From contig NZ_CP107780.1 in NCBI RefSeq assembly GCF_036345175.1, positions 3,658,001 through 3,722,000 of the forward strand: a stretch of 64,000 nt of DNA. The letters are read 5' to 3'. Origin of the DNA: Streptomyces sp. NBC_00576 (GTDB lineage: Bacteria; Actinomycetota; Actinomycetes; Streptomycetales; Streptomycetaceae). Of this stretch, positions 25,421-33,619 are shown piece by piece (position 1 is the first letter of the stretch; each line of letters opens with the position of its first letter). The notes under the pieces were generated by a model. It saw only the letters and a list, made by a program, of their open reading frames with translations. It did not search any database and was not told where the DNA came from. The position numbers and the translations under genes are program-made.

Positions 25421-27060
25421 CAGCCCTCGTCTCCCTCCAGCGCCGCGCCCGCCTCGCCGATCACCTTCCAGTTCACGTCGAACCCCGGGAAGAACAGTGG
25501 TACTTGGGCGCGGACGGTGGCCTTCATTACCCCGCCGTCGGGATCGCAGCGGATGAAGGCGCCGTTCCAGGCTCCGGGAAGGTTCTCGCCGCCCGCGTCC
25601 TCGCAGGCTCCCGCGTAGACGGTGGGGTCGAGGGCGTACGCCGCGGTCGCCGCGCGGGCCGCCTCGTCCGCCGCGTTGCCGGCCAGGGAGTACGTGTAGC
25701 CGTACAGCACGCACTGCCACAGGATGCTCATCACGACGAGCAACAGCGGGAACATGCCCGCGAATTCGAGGGTCACCGCTCCTCGGTCGCCGCGCTCCCC
25801 TCGTCGGCGCAGGGACAGTGCGCCCCGGTCCGAGGACGACGAGGACGACGAGGACGATTTACGTCGCTTGCCGCCGCCCCCCTCGTGAACGACGACCAGC
25901 CCCAACTCCCCCGCGAGCGCCCACAGGGCCTGCTTCACGGTCGACCGGGCGTCCAGGTCCTGGAGCCGTCCCGCGTCCACAACGCCCTGAAGCTCCTTGA
26001 ACGCGGCGGGAATCGTCGCGCGGGCGACCTTGGTGCCGGTGACCTTCTCGACGAGGGCGGGCTGGATCTCCGCACCCTTGGACTGCCGGTTGACGACCGT
26101 CAACGTCTCCTCGGCCTTGCGGATCTGGAGGCGGTCCCAGAGGCGGACCATGCGTTTGGCGGCGCGTACGGCGACGACGTCTGGGGTGACGAGGAGCAGG
26201 GCGTGGTCGGCCATCTCGACGGCGGCGGCCGTGGCCGAGTCCATCCGTGCGCCGCAGTCGACGACCACGACGTCGTGGCGGGAGCGCAGGGCGGCGACGA
26301 CCTGGCGGGTCACCCTGTCGGTGACCTCCTCGCCGCGTTCGCCTTCGGCGGGGGCGAGGAGCAGGCCGATGCCGGTGTCATGGGTGAAGACGGCGTCCTG
26401 GAGGACGCGCGGGTTGATGTCCGTGATCGCGGCCAGGTCGGCGATCGACCTGCGGAACTGGACGTCCAGGTAGGAGGCCACGTCCCCCGACTGGAGGTCA
26501 AGGTCGAGGAGGGCGACGGTGTGGCCCGACGCCCTTGCGGCGAGGGCGAGTTGGACGGCCGTGACAGTGGCGCCGACGCCGCCCTTGGCGCCGGTCACGG
26601 TGACGACCGTACCGCCCGGTCCTGAGTACAACTCCGGTGCACTGCTGCCCAGATGGCGCCGCATCCCCGACGACCAGGCCGCCGCCGCCTGTACGCGCTC
26701 GGCCAAGGCGTCGTAGGTGAGGGGCAGTTGGACGATGCCGCGGGCGCCGGAGTCCATGGCGGCGGTGAGGACGCCGGTGCTGGGGTCGGCGGTGATGAGG
26801 ACGACGCCGACGGCCGGGAAGCGCATCACGAGGTCGCGTACGAGGTCGAGGGCCGGGAGGGGCCCTATCCGCTCGTGGACGAGGACGACTTCCGGCAACT
26901 CGTCCAGGGACTCGGCGGCCATCCTGGCCAGGGTGTCGAGCAGCGCGGTCGAGTCGGCGACGGGCGGGGCGGGTTCGGCGTCGGGGAGGCGGCTGAGGAG
27001 GGTGCTCAGGGCACGGGCCGACTCGATGTCGGCCGTGGCGGGGAGGATGCGGATGGTCAT
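25420..27060 (-). CDS. CpaE/TadZ-like ATPase fused to a TadE pseudopilin domain
   Basis: 546 residues in three parts. Residues 1-125 are an atypical receiver fold (VVLVHERIGPLPALDLVRDL, VGVVLITADPSTGVLTAAMD). Residues about 150-400 are a ParA/MinD-type ATPase with a deviant Walker A (TGAKGGVGATVTAV; Ala where Lys is usual), HTVALLDLDLQSGDVASYLD and VVVVDCGARMDSATAAAVEM. Residues about 420-435 are a poly-Ser linker. Residues about 440-546 are a full TadE domain (GDRGAVTLEFAGMFPLLLVV). TadZ places the pilus machine at the pole. Fusion to a membrane pseudopilin would tie localisation to assembly. ATG at 27060 has CGAGGG upstream. Confidence 0.85.
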   Translation of the reverse strand: MTIRILPATADIESARALSTLLSRLPDAEPAPPVADSTALLDTLARMAAESLDELPEVVLVHERIGPLPALDLVRDLVMRFPAVGVVLITADPSTGVLTAAMDSGARGIVQLPLTYDALAERVQAAAAWSSGMRRHLGSSAPELYSGPGGTVVTVTGAKGGVGATVTAVQLALAARASGHTVALLDLDLQSGDVASYLDVQFRRSIADLAAITDINPRVLQDAVFTHDTGIGLLLAPAEGERGEEVTDRVTRQVVAALRSRHDVVVVDCGARMDSATAAAVEMADHALLLVTPDVVAVRAAKRMVRLWDRLQIRKAEETLTVVNRQSKGAEIQPALVEKVTGTKVARATIPAAFKELQGVVDAGRLQDLDARSTVKQALWALAGELGLVVVHEGGGGKRRKSSSSSSSSSDRGALSLRRRGERGDRGAVTLEFAGMFPLLLVVMSILWQCVLYGYTYSLAGNAADEAARAATAAYALDPTVYAGACEDAGGENLPGAWNGAFIRCDPDGGVMKATVRAQVPLFFPGFDVNWKVIGEAGAALEGDEG

Positions 27061-27176
27061 CGGCGCGCCCTCGGAAGGCATGCCTGCGGCTGCGAACGTC
27101 GCTGAGGCTGCGACGACTGGCGCTGGGGCTGCGACGACCGTCGCTGGGGCTGCGGCTTCGTACGTACGGACCTCAT
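27057..27176 (-). CDS. candidate 39-residue basic Pro/Gln/Arg-repeat peptide, coupled upstream of the TadZ fusion
   Basis: A short frame opens with an ideal site (TAGGAGGCGGGC then ATG) right after the cpaB stop. It ends with a TGA that overlaps the ATG of the TadZ fusion (ATGA). The peptide starts MRSVRTKPQPQRRSSQPQRQ and continues with the same SSQPQRR repeat. The underlying DNA is a roughly 21-base tandem repeat, so composition alone cannot prove coding. Either it is translated and couples cpaB to the ATPase gene, or it is only a leader that keeps ribosomes moving. No homologue is known to me. Confidence 0.45.
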   Translation of the reverse strand: MRSVRTKPQPQRRSSQPQRQSSQPQRRSQPQACLPRARR

Positions 27177-27185
27177 GCCCGCCTC

Positions 27186-27905
27186 CTACTTGTCCTTGTC
27201 GAGGGTGTACGTACGGTCGGCGGCGCCGGGGACGGCCGTGAGCTCGCCGCCCGCGACCAGGGACAGGCGGACGTGTTCGGCGAACGACTCGGCGTACGCG
27301 ACGCGTTGGGCGTCCAGCGTCTTGAGCGCGAAGGTGATCGGGACGGCCTCCGTCGCCGTACGCCGGCGTTCGTTGCTCGACTGCCCCGATTCGAGGGCGG
27401 TGAGCTTGCCTACGTCGATGACGCGCGCGTTCGTGACGAGCAGTTTGGCCTCGTCGACACCCTTGTCGCTGTCCTTGGACTCGAAGGTGGCGTAGATGTT
27501 GACGACCGAGCCCGGGTTGATCTTTCCGGCCACACCCGTCGACGCGTCGATCATGATCGCGATCTCCTGCTCACCCGCGGCCAGTTCGGGCCGGTCGACG
27601 ATCATGTCGGTCTGCAGCAGAGAGCCCTTCTCCAACTGGGTCACCGCCACCTTGCCGCGGATCTGGGAGACGCGCGTGACAGCGGTCTCCGACAACCACC
27701 GCTTCGGCATGGAGATCTTCTCGAACTGGTCGGCCGTGAGCTCCTTGTAGGGCGCGATGTCGCTCTTGAGGCGGTACGCCGTCACCTCCGGGCCGACCTT
27801 GGAGTTCACGTCGCGGATCACCGAGAGCACTCCGACGAAGGCACCGATGGCGCACAGGGTCGAGAGGACCAGCAGGATGACGCCGCGGCGCTGGCGTGAG
27901 TTCAT
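27186..27905 (-). CDS. cpaB: CpaB/RcpC-like pilus assembly protein (SAF domain)
   Basis: 239 residues. N-terminal membrane anchor (GVILLVLSTLCAIGAFVGVL) and then an SAF domain: AYRLKSDIAPYKELTADQFE, SQIRGKVAVTQLEKGSLL, and a RcpC-like part with GEQEIAIMIDASTGVAGKIN and PGSVVNIYATFESKDS. CpaB proteins lie at the envelope and assist Flp pilus assembly. It is the second visible gene of the operon, downstream of the gene at 28080. A 39-residue frame and the TadZ fusion follow. Confidence 0.9.
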   Translation of the reverse strand: MNSRQRRGVILLVLSTLCAIGAFVGVLSVIRDVNSKVGPEVTAYRLKSDIAPYKELTADQFEKISMPKRWLSETAVTRVSQIRGKVAVTQLEKGSLLQTDMIVDRPELAAGEQEIAIMIDASTGVAGKINPGSVVNIYATFESKDSDKGVDEAKLLVTNARVIDVGKLTALESGQSSNERRRTATEAVPITFALKTLDAQRVAYAESFAEHVRLSLVAGGELTAVPGAADRTYTLDKDK

Positions 27906-28050
27906 GACGCGGACAACCTCGATCGGGGGTGGGGACGGACGGGGTCGAGCGGTCGTGCCGGGTGGGGCTGTGCTTGGCGAGGGTCGGGCTGTTCTTGGGT
28001 GTGGGTTGGGCTGTGCTGTGCTGTGTCTCGTGTTGAGTTGTGCGTGCGCC

Positions 28051-28086
28051 TCTTACGTCTCTTACGTCTCTTACGTCTCTTACGTC
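28051..28086. repeat. 9-bp tandem repeat, four exact copies
   Basis: TCTTACGTC is repeated four times. The stop codon of the gene at 28080 lies inside the tract, so repeat number sets where that gene ends and how far it lies from cpaB. Just upstream is a second low-complexity tract (GCTGTGCTGTGCTGTG near 28010). Confidence 0.9.
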
Positions 28087-29018
28087 GTACCTCGGGGCAG
28101 CGCTCGTACTGATGTTCCTGATGCTCCTGCCGGGGTTCCTGCCCGCCCGAGGGCCACGGGAAGCTCCGGAGGCGGGGCGAGTGGCGCGGCGCAGAATCCG
28201 CAGCGGTCGCCGATGAGTTCGAGGCCGCACCAATGGCACTCCTCGCGGCGTACGGAGGAGACCAGTTGGTAGAGCACGGAGACGTCGTGCAGCCCGGCCG
28301 CGAACTCCACGATCTTCCCGGTCCCCCACCAGCGCGCGGACTCCGCGGGCAGCGGAACAGGGGCGACTCCCTGCACGCGCCAGGCGGGTGCGAGGGTCGC
28401 GGTGACCCAGTCGGAGGGCGCCTGCCCCTGCGCGACGAGCAGCCGCGTCCCGAACTCGGGCCCGGCCAGCTCCTCCTGACCCACCCGTACGAGCTGGGCG
28501 CGCGGGTTGGCCAGTACGGCGAACTGCGCGCCCGGCACCCAGGACTTGGCGTGCGACTTGAGCGAAACGGGCACCCGGTCGAGCTTGGCGACGGAGCCGA
28601 GATGGGCGCCGGCGTAGATGTAGTGGGCGAGCAGCCGGGCAGAGGAGGCGAGCACGCCCGGGCTGAAGTCGCACATGGAGAGCTGCCTCAACTGCTGGGC
28701 GAGCAGGGCGAGTCCGAGGGGCGGCAGATCGACGGCGAGCAGCGCGATGCGGTCGCTCTCCAGGACGGAACGCACGGTGTGCAGCCGCCGGGTGACGGCC
28801 GCGTCCGTGGACGCCGGGTAGAGGGCGATGACATACCCGTGCTGCTCGACGAGCGTGTGCATCCCCATGAGGGCCCCGTCGAGGCTGTCGAGTGACGGGA
28901 CGGCGGCGGGTGGCGTCTGCCGGTCATGCGGTGGGAGCACCAGATCGGTACTGGTGACGGCTATCGCGGTCGGCACGCTGCACACCACCCCGTTCACTGC
29001 GGCGGGGTGGTCGGCCAC
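28080..29018 (-). CDS. unknown protein at the head of the Tad operon
   Basis: 312 residues with no named domain. N-terminal part is a globular alpha/beta region (LDGALMGMHTLVEQHGYVIA, LLAVDLPPLGLALLAQQLRQ). A C-terminal zinc-ribbon-like cluster is visible (ECHWCGLELIGDRCGFCAAP: Cys-x2-Cys and Cys-x2-Cys). It precedes cpaB by about 175 bases in the same direction, which suggests a conserved Tad-associated actinobacterial gene. The C-terminus ends within a 9-base repeat. Role unknown; the Cys pairs suggest metal binding. Confidence 0.8.
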   Translation of the reverse strand: MADHPAAVNGVVCSVPTAIAVTSTDLVLPPHDRQTPPAAVPSLDSLDGALMGMHTLVEQHGYVIALYPASTDAAVTRRLHTVRSVLESDRIALLAVDLPPLGLALLAQQLRQLSMCDFSPGVLASSARLLAHYIYAGAHLGSVAKLDRVPVSLKSHAKSWVPGAQFAVLANPRAQLVRVGQEELAGPEFGTRLLVAQGQAPSDWVTATLAPAWRVQGVAPVPLPAESARWWGTGKIVEFAAGLHDVSVLYQLVSSVRREECHWCGLELIGDRCGFCAAPLAPPPELPVALGRAGTPAGASGTSVRALPRGTT

Positions 29019-29327
29019 CGCCTCAGATCGCCCCTGTGACGTCCTCTTGCATCAGCACCTTATCCACGGCATGGCCCGCTCAACACCGAATCTTCTAGAT
29101 CAACTAACGGAAGGTGGAGCTTGATCGACGCAGAGTGAGGCGAATATGCCACAAGTCGGGTGCCGGGGAGGGTAGTTGACGGCGGCCACCCGACGGAGCC
29201 GATGCACCTTTCGAGGGCAGGTCTGCCAGGATTCTTCACACCTTCGACAGGTCCACGCGTAATCCTCACCTGCGGAATTGTGGCCTCCATCACAGCGTGC
29301 GGGGTCCACGCCTGATCCACTGCCCGG
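29019..29327. other. intergenic region upstream of the Tad operon
   Basis: About 310 bases between the first gene of the minus-strand Tad operon and a small plus-strand membrane gene. It should carry the Tad operon promoter and is AT-richer around 29080-29140 (CGAATCTTCTAGATCAACTA). No gene is supported. Confidence 0.4.
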
Positions 29328-29585
29328 ATGCTTTTCAACCTGATACTCCGCGCCCTGCCCTTCTACATCCGCGAACCCCTGGTCATCGCCATCTGCCTCT
29401 TCTTCTGCGGCATCAGCTTCTACTGGACCATCCAAGTCGGAGGGTGGGCCAGATTCGGCTTCGGCGTCCTGTTTCTCGCCGTCGCGGTCCTGCGGGGATT
29501 CATGTTCAGAGGGGAGTTGAGATCGCGGCGGGCGGCCATAAGAGCCGCCGCAGAAGCTCCGACGACAGCGGACCACCACGGCTGA
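29328..29585 (+). CDS. small two-helix membrane protein
   Basis: 85 residues with two hydrophobic helices (LVIAICLFFCGISFYWTIQV and FGFGVLFLAVAVLRGFMFRG) and a basic, Ala-rich tail. The ATG has no clear Shine-Dalgarno. Codon positions follow the strain's GC bias and the membrane pattern is clean, so coding is likely. No family is recognised. It stands alone between the Tad operon and a minus-strand TPR gene. Confidence 0.55.
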   Translation: MLFNLILRALPFYIREPLVIAICLFFCGISFYWTIQVGGWARFGFGVLFLAVAVLRGFMFRGELRSRRAAIRAAAEAPTTADHHG

Positions 29586-29642
29586 CCCCTCAACCAGGGT
29601 GATCCGGGCGACAGTTGCGGGCCACGCCGGAAGGACGGCGCC

Positions 29643-30293
29643 TCACGGCAGCTTGATCTCCTCGCGGGCTTCTGCCACCCAGCGCAGTACGCCATGGGAG
29701 TCGGTGTTCTCGGCCAGCTCTGTCGCTTCCTCGAGCAGCGCCGCCGCGTCATCGCGCCGCTCCTGCTGGGCGGCCAGATATGCCAGCCCGATCAGGTTGG
29801 CGGCCACCCCCGGCAGGAATCCCAGCTCCCGGCGGAGACGGGTGGACTCCTCGAAGCACGCACGGGCCTCGTCCAGGCGGCCGGCCACGTGGTCGACGAA
29901 ACCGAGGTGCCGCAACGCGTAGGAGGTCGTCAGGCGGTCGCCGGCCTGGTTGGCAAGATCGAGGGCACGTTCGAAGGCGGGCACTGCGGCCTCGGTGTCG
30001 TCGCGGACCACTTGGTGGAAGGCGCCGACCCAGAACACCGCCTCGCTCTCGCCCCGCACATCACCGAGCCGCCCGTACAGCTCCGCCGCACGCTCGAAGA
30101 GCTCCAACTCCCGTGCGTCCTCGACGCGCCTCCCCAGAAAGCGGGCGTGGATCACCTTGCCACGGGTCAGTGCGAGGTCCGCCTCGACCTCGTCGAGGTT
30201 CCGGTCAGCGGACACCAGCGCACTGCTGTCTCCGCCGAACACGGCACGTTCGTAGAGGAGTTCGGCTTGCTCGATACGCTCGTCCGCAGTCAT
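29643..30293 (-). CDS. tetratricopeptide-repeat protein
   Basis: 216 residues made largely of TPR helices: LFERAAELYGRLGDVRGESE, VPAFERALDLANQAGDRLTT, SYALRHLGFVDHVAGRLDEA and GVAANLIGLAYLAAQQERRD follow the A-G-A spacing of TPR units. No signal or membrane segment, so it is a cytoplasmic scaffold. ATG at 30293. It lies at the left edge of the toxin/immunity island but shows no direct link to it. Confidence 0.85.
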   Translation of the reverse strand: MTADERIEQAELLYERAVFGGDSSALVSADRNLDEVEADLALTRGKVIHARFLGRRVEDARELELFERAAELYGRLGDVRGESEAVFWVGAFHQVVRDDTEAAVPAFERALDLANQAGDRLTTSYALRHLGFVDHVAGRLDEARACFEESTRLRRELGFLPGVAANLIGLAYLAAQQERRDDAAALLEEATELAENTDSHGVLRWVAEAREEIKLP

Positions 30294-30425
30294 GGCGTGA
30301 GCGTATCGAGCATGTGACAGAGGAGGCGGTGTCCTGCAGTCGGCAGGGCGGACGGTGGGTCGACCTCGGGACCGAGTACAGGGACCCTCGTGATCAATCC
30401 GTTCGGGTGACGAGATCTCCTTCAG

Positions 30426-31382
30426 CTATCGAATTCTTCTCGTAAGTTCCTTCAAAGCCTCGTCAGGCGTGGCGGCGAGCAACCTTACGGAGTCCATTCC
30501 GACATAGACCGCACCGTCCTCCGCAACGCCAAGGTATTGGTTGGTTCGGTCAATCATGCCGACGGGGTAGAGATAAGCACCTGCTTGCTCACTGAGGTCA
30601 TCGAGGATCTCGTCGTCCCACATGGCCAGGAGTGGATCGAGCCGGAATTCACCCCATGGCATCGAATCCCGCGGCTCCCGATGCGGGATGCCCACACACC
30701 CGAATTCGGCAAGGAACCGCTGTGCTGCCTCATGCATCCCGAACTCGCCCTGCTGGCGCAGGATGCTCTCCCACGTGGCTGTAGGAACCGAACGGCCGGG
30801 GTACCAGCCGGCCGCGCGCAGCACTCGGTCCGTCTCCGCGGGCCAACGCCGCTCAGCATCGGCACCTGGTGTGACGGCCTCGATCCGGTCCCAGAACGAG
30901 TGAGCTGACACCGGAACATCAGGCGCCCAGACACCCGCTTGCGTTCCTTGCACCTGCACGAGTCGATCGAGCGCCTGGTCAACGCCTCCGGCAAGCAACT
31001 CCGCGTGCTCCCTGGCCAGGTAGACCGCCCCGTCGGCGGCGATGCCCAGATAACTGTTCCCGCTGTCGGCCTGGCCGACGGGACAGAGAAGAGTCCCGGC
31101 CTCCTCGCTCAGCCTGGCGAAGGCCTCGCTGTCCCACTCGGCCTTGAGCGGGTCGAACCTGATGGCTGACCGGGTCAGGATCGAGTCCGGCGGCCAGCCA
31201 TAGGTCACCAAGCCTCCGAATTCGGCGAGGAATCGTCGCGCGGCCTCGTGGACCTCGAACTCCCCACGCTCACGCAGAATCGACTCCCACGTGGCGGTGG
31301 GCACCGAACGGCCTGGCTGCCATCCGGCCCTCCGGAGTACTTGTTCGGTCTCTGTGGACCAATGCCGAACTTTTTCACTCAT
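30426..31382 (-). CDS. tandem SUKH-3 immunity protein
   Basis: 318 residues formed by two copies of a SUKH-3-like domain (about 1-150 and 175-318). Each opens with R.AGW.PGRSVPTATWESILR, continues with HEAA.RFLAEFG and RFDPL, and ends with YLGIAADGAVYLA or YLGVAEDGAVYVG. SUKH proteins neutralise nuclease or deaminase toxins of polymorphic toxin systems in the cytoplasm. The ATG follows the stop of an upstream toxin-tail frame with no gap (TAGATG), exactly the layout of a toxin-immunity pair. The internal duplication may widen the range of toxins bound or reflect fusion of neighbouring genes. Confidence 0.85.
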   Translation of the reverse strand: MSEKVRHWSTETEQVLRRAGWQPGRSVPTATWESILRERGEFEVHEAARRFLAEFGGLVTYGWPPDSILTRSAIRFDPLKAEWDSEAFARLSEEAGTLLCPVGQADSGNSYLGIAADGAVYLAREHAELLAGGVDQALDRLVQVQGTQAGVWAPDVPVSAHSFWDRIEAVTPGADAERRWPAETDRVLRAAGWYPGRSVPTATWESILRQQGEFGMHEAAQRFLAEFGCVGIPHREPRDSMPWGEFRLDPLLAMWDDEILDDLSEQAGAYLYPVGMIDRTNQYLGVAEDGAVYVGMDSVRLLAATPDEALKELTRRIR

Positions 31383-31571
31383 CTAGGACACCCCTCGAAC
31401 CCCCAACCGATCAAGAACATCTTGGCAGGAGTCGCAAATGGGCTTCGGCACCCCATGCATGGGGTTGCCCGCCGCGCGCACATTCACCGCCGCCATCACT
31501 CCGCGCACGCGATAAACCTGGCGACGTCGGCGATCATCCCCGGGATACTGGTCGCCCATGGATGAGGTCAA
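31383..31571 (-). pseudogene. C-terminal tail of a polymorphic toxin (deaminase-like), toxin body missing
   Basis: The frame ends VNVRAAGNPMHGVPKPICDS then CQDVLDRLGVRGVS and a TAG directly before the SUKH-3 ATG. The PxCxxC motif (PICDSC) followed by a helix and LGV is how YwqJ-like and related toxin deaminases end. About 20-30 codons resemble such tails. The first half does not, and the catalytic His/Cys-x-Glu part and all delivery domains are absent. I read this as a decayed or displaced toxin 3' end, left with its immunity gene. The start codon at 31571 is arbitrary. Confidence 0.55.
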
Positions 31572-32304
31572 AGTCGTCGTCGCCCATTCCGAGCGCGCGA
31601 CTCTGCGCGTCGGTGACGTGTTCCTGAAGGTGGACGCCGATCAGGCGCGCATCGACGTCGAGGTCGAAGCGATGTCCCTCGCGCCGGTCCCGACCCCGGA
31701 GGTCCTGTGGCGCAAGCCGCCCGTGCTCGCGATCGCCGCACTCCCGGGTACGACGCTCGGGCGCCTCGGCGGGCCGTCGACCGGGTCGCCGGCGGCGTGG
31801 GCCGCGGCGGGCGCCGCCATCCGGAAGCTGCACGAAGCGCCCCTGCCGCCCTTGCCGGGCCGGGCCGGGCGGAGCATCGTCGCGCTGGCGGCGGAACTCG
31901 ACGACGAGTGCGAGTTGCTCGTGACGAACGGTGTCCTGCCCGCCGACCTGGTCACCCGCAACCGCCAGGTCGCCGAGGCCGCACTCCGGCCGTGGATTCC
32001 GGCGTTCACGCACGGCGACCTGCAGATCGCGCATGTCTTCGTCGACGGCGACGAGGTCACGGGCATCATCGACTGGTCCGAGGCGGGCCAGGGTGATGCC
32101 CTGTACGACCTCGCCACCTTCACGCTCGGACACGAGGAGCGCCTCGACGACGTCATCGCCGGCTATGGCACCGACATCGACCTCGACGTGATCCACGCGT
32201 GGTGGTCGTTGCGAAGCCTGCTGGCAGTTCGCTGGCTGATCGAGCATGGCTTCGACCCCTCCGCGCCGGGCTGCGAGATCGACGTGCTGAGATCCCGGAT
32301 GTGA
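31558..32304 (+). CDS. aminoglycoside phosphotransferase-family kinase
   Basis: 248 residues. Kinase-like fold: ERATLRVGDVFLKVDADQAR at the N-lobe, LAIAALPGTTLGRLGG, the catalytic AFTHGDLQIAHVFVDGDEVT (HGD-x4-H instead of HGDLxxxN) and metal-binding GIIDWSEAGQGDALYDLATF. The usual catalytic-loop Asn is His here, which may lower activity. The 5' end overlaps the toxin-tail frame on the other strand by 14 bases. Such genes are often annotated as resistance genes, but the substrate cannot be told. Confidence 0.85.
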   Translation: MDEVKVVVAHSERATLRVGDVFLKVDADQARIDVEVEAMSLAPVPTPEVLWRKPPVLAIAALPGTTLGRLGGPSTGSPAAWAAAGAAIRKLHEAPLPPLPGRAGRSIVALAAELDDECELLVTNGVLPADLVTRNRQVAEAALRPWIPAFTHGDLQIAHVFVDGDEVTGIIDWSEAGQGDALYDLATFTLGHEERLDDVIAGYGTDIDLDVIHAWWSLRSLLAVRWLIEHGFDPSAPGCEIDVLRSRM

Positions 32305-32379
32305 GGCTGTGCGGGCCCGATTGCTACGAATGTGTTCTGACGCATCGAGCAGGCCATTCCCTGGGGCGATCGCCCGCCC

Positions 32380-33424
32380 TTACTCTCGACAAAGTGCAGT
32401 GCGCAGTCGTCGCCAGCAGATGACGGCGCACCCGAGGGTGACGAACGCGTGCGTGGGCCGGTCGTTTCCGTCGTACTCCCAGGTGCTTTCCGCGTTCGAC
32501 GGGGTCACCCTGCGGATACGTCTGCCCAGCACGTCGTAGACCGAGCGCACGGTCGCGCCGTTGCAGGTTTCGGCAAGGACCCTGCCGCGGGCGTCCCGCT
32601 CGTAGGTCAACTCGGTCTGGCCGCCGACCACTCGAAGCAGATTTCCGACCGGGTCATACGTGTACGTGGTGGCCCCTTCCGTCGTGTGCTGCTGCGCCAC
32701 CGTGCCGAAGGCGTCGCGGATGTAGTCGATGGACTCGCCCGCGCCGTTGGTTCTGGATACCGGCGTCCGACGCCTCGTCGATCTTCCGCTTCGCCTCGCC
32801 CGCCGCGTCCTCACGCACCTTGCGCGCGTCCTCGGCCATCTTCTTCGCCGCGTCCAACGCCGACTGCGCGCCACTCACGTCCGACTGGGCACTGTCCTGG
32901 GCGGTCTTGGCGTGCTGAGCATCGCGGGTGGCGGCCCGGACCTTCGCCTCGTCCGGCGGCTCCGCGGCCTTGCTGCCGGTGGGATCGTCCTTGTACTTGT
33001 CCGACTCCTTGGCCGCCCGCGTCACCCACGAATCGGCGGAAGAGAGACAGGACTTGGCCGAGGAGAGATCGGCCTGTGCCTCCCGCCCCTTGGCCAGGTC
33101 CTTGTCGGCGAGGACCTGCGCCCGCTCCAACTTCGGCCAGTAATCCACCAGCGCGTCACCGCACAGGTCGTACGACTTCTTCAGCTTCTTCAAGTTCTTG
33201 GGTACGTCCGAGAACTCGTCCTGGAACACCTCAGCGGTCTTGCCCGCCCACTCCAGCGTCTCGTTCTCCTGCGCCATCCCCTTGATCAACCGCAACGCGT
33301 CCGCGACATCATCGGCGAAGTCATGCAACGTACGGCCCAGTTGACGGACGCGATCCGGATCACCCGAGGTCGGGTCCTTGTCCAGGTCCAGCACATGCCA
33401 GTCCGCCGGCCGGTACCCCGCCAT
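32380..33424 (-). pseudogene. truncated Rhs/YD-repeat toxin pseudogene with internal deletion
   Basis: The first 225 codons (ATG at 33424, MAGYRPADWHVLDLD) are nearly identical to the N-terminal helical domain of the Rhs toxin at 38977. Identity stops abruptly after DEASDAGIQN at 32749. In another frame the sequence then continues as YD-repeat remains (IDYIRDAFGTVAQQ, TYTYDPVGNLLRVVGGQTEL, NGATVRSVYDVLGRRIRRVT). The hydrophobic region, DUF6531, most repeats and the toxin tail are gone. A frame change at the junction removes coding continuity. It marks a former second Rhs gene. Confidence 0.85.
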
Positions 33425-33508
33425 CCCGCAACCCCCGTCACGCCAACCTCGACGACAACAGCCGTACGCGCACGCGAACTTACTGGATACGGGAGTTCGA
33501 GGTGAAGG
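32749..33508. repeat. 760-bp direct repeat, copy 1
   Basis: This block carries the N-terminal domain and the upstream region of the truncated Rhs gene and is almost identical to 42837-43596, in the same orientation and of equal length. The left edge is the deletion point of the pseudogene. The right edge is the end of TACTGGATACGGGAGTTCGA and GGTGAAGG. About 10 kb separates the copies. Confidence 0.9.
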
Positions 33509-33570
33509 AAGTGGGAGTCCTCGCTGGGAGCGACCAGAGTCGTGCCCGGGCCGACTCACCGAGAACCCCC

Positions 33571-33619
33571 CGATACCGTAAGGGCTTTGCTGGCACATCT
33601 GTCTCATGGGGAGTCCACT
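33571..33619 (+). promoter_or_regulatory. conserved leader of lipoprotein copy B1
   Basis: CGATACCGTAAGGGCTTTGC, then CACATCTGTCTCATGGGGAG and TCCACT, ends at the GTG. The same block precedes lipoprotein copies at 34472 and 44066 at the same distance (48-49 bases). TACCGT could be a -10 box, and GGGGAG is the ribosome site. Conservation exceeds that needed for the ribosome site alone. Confidence 0.6.

Noticed and set aside
23615..25618. A 667-residue plus-strand open frame opposite tadA and tadE
   Set aside because: Antisense shadow of GC-rich codons; the minus strand carries clear TadA and TadE motifs.
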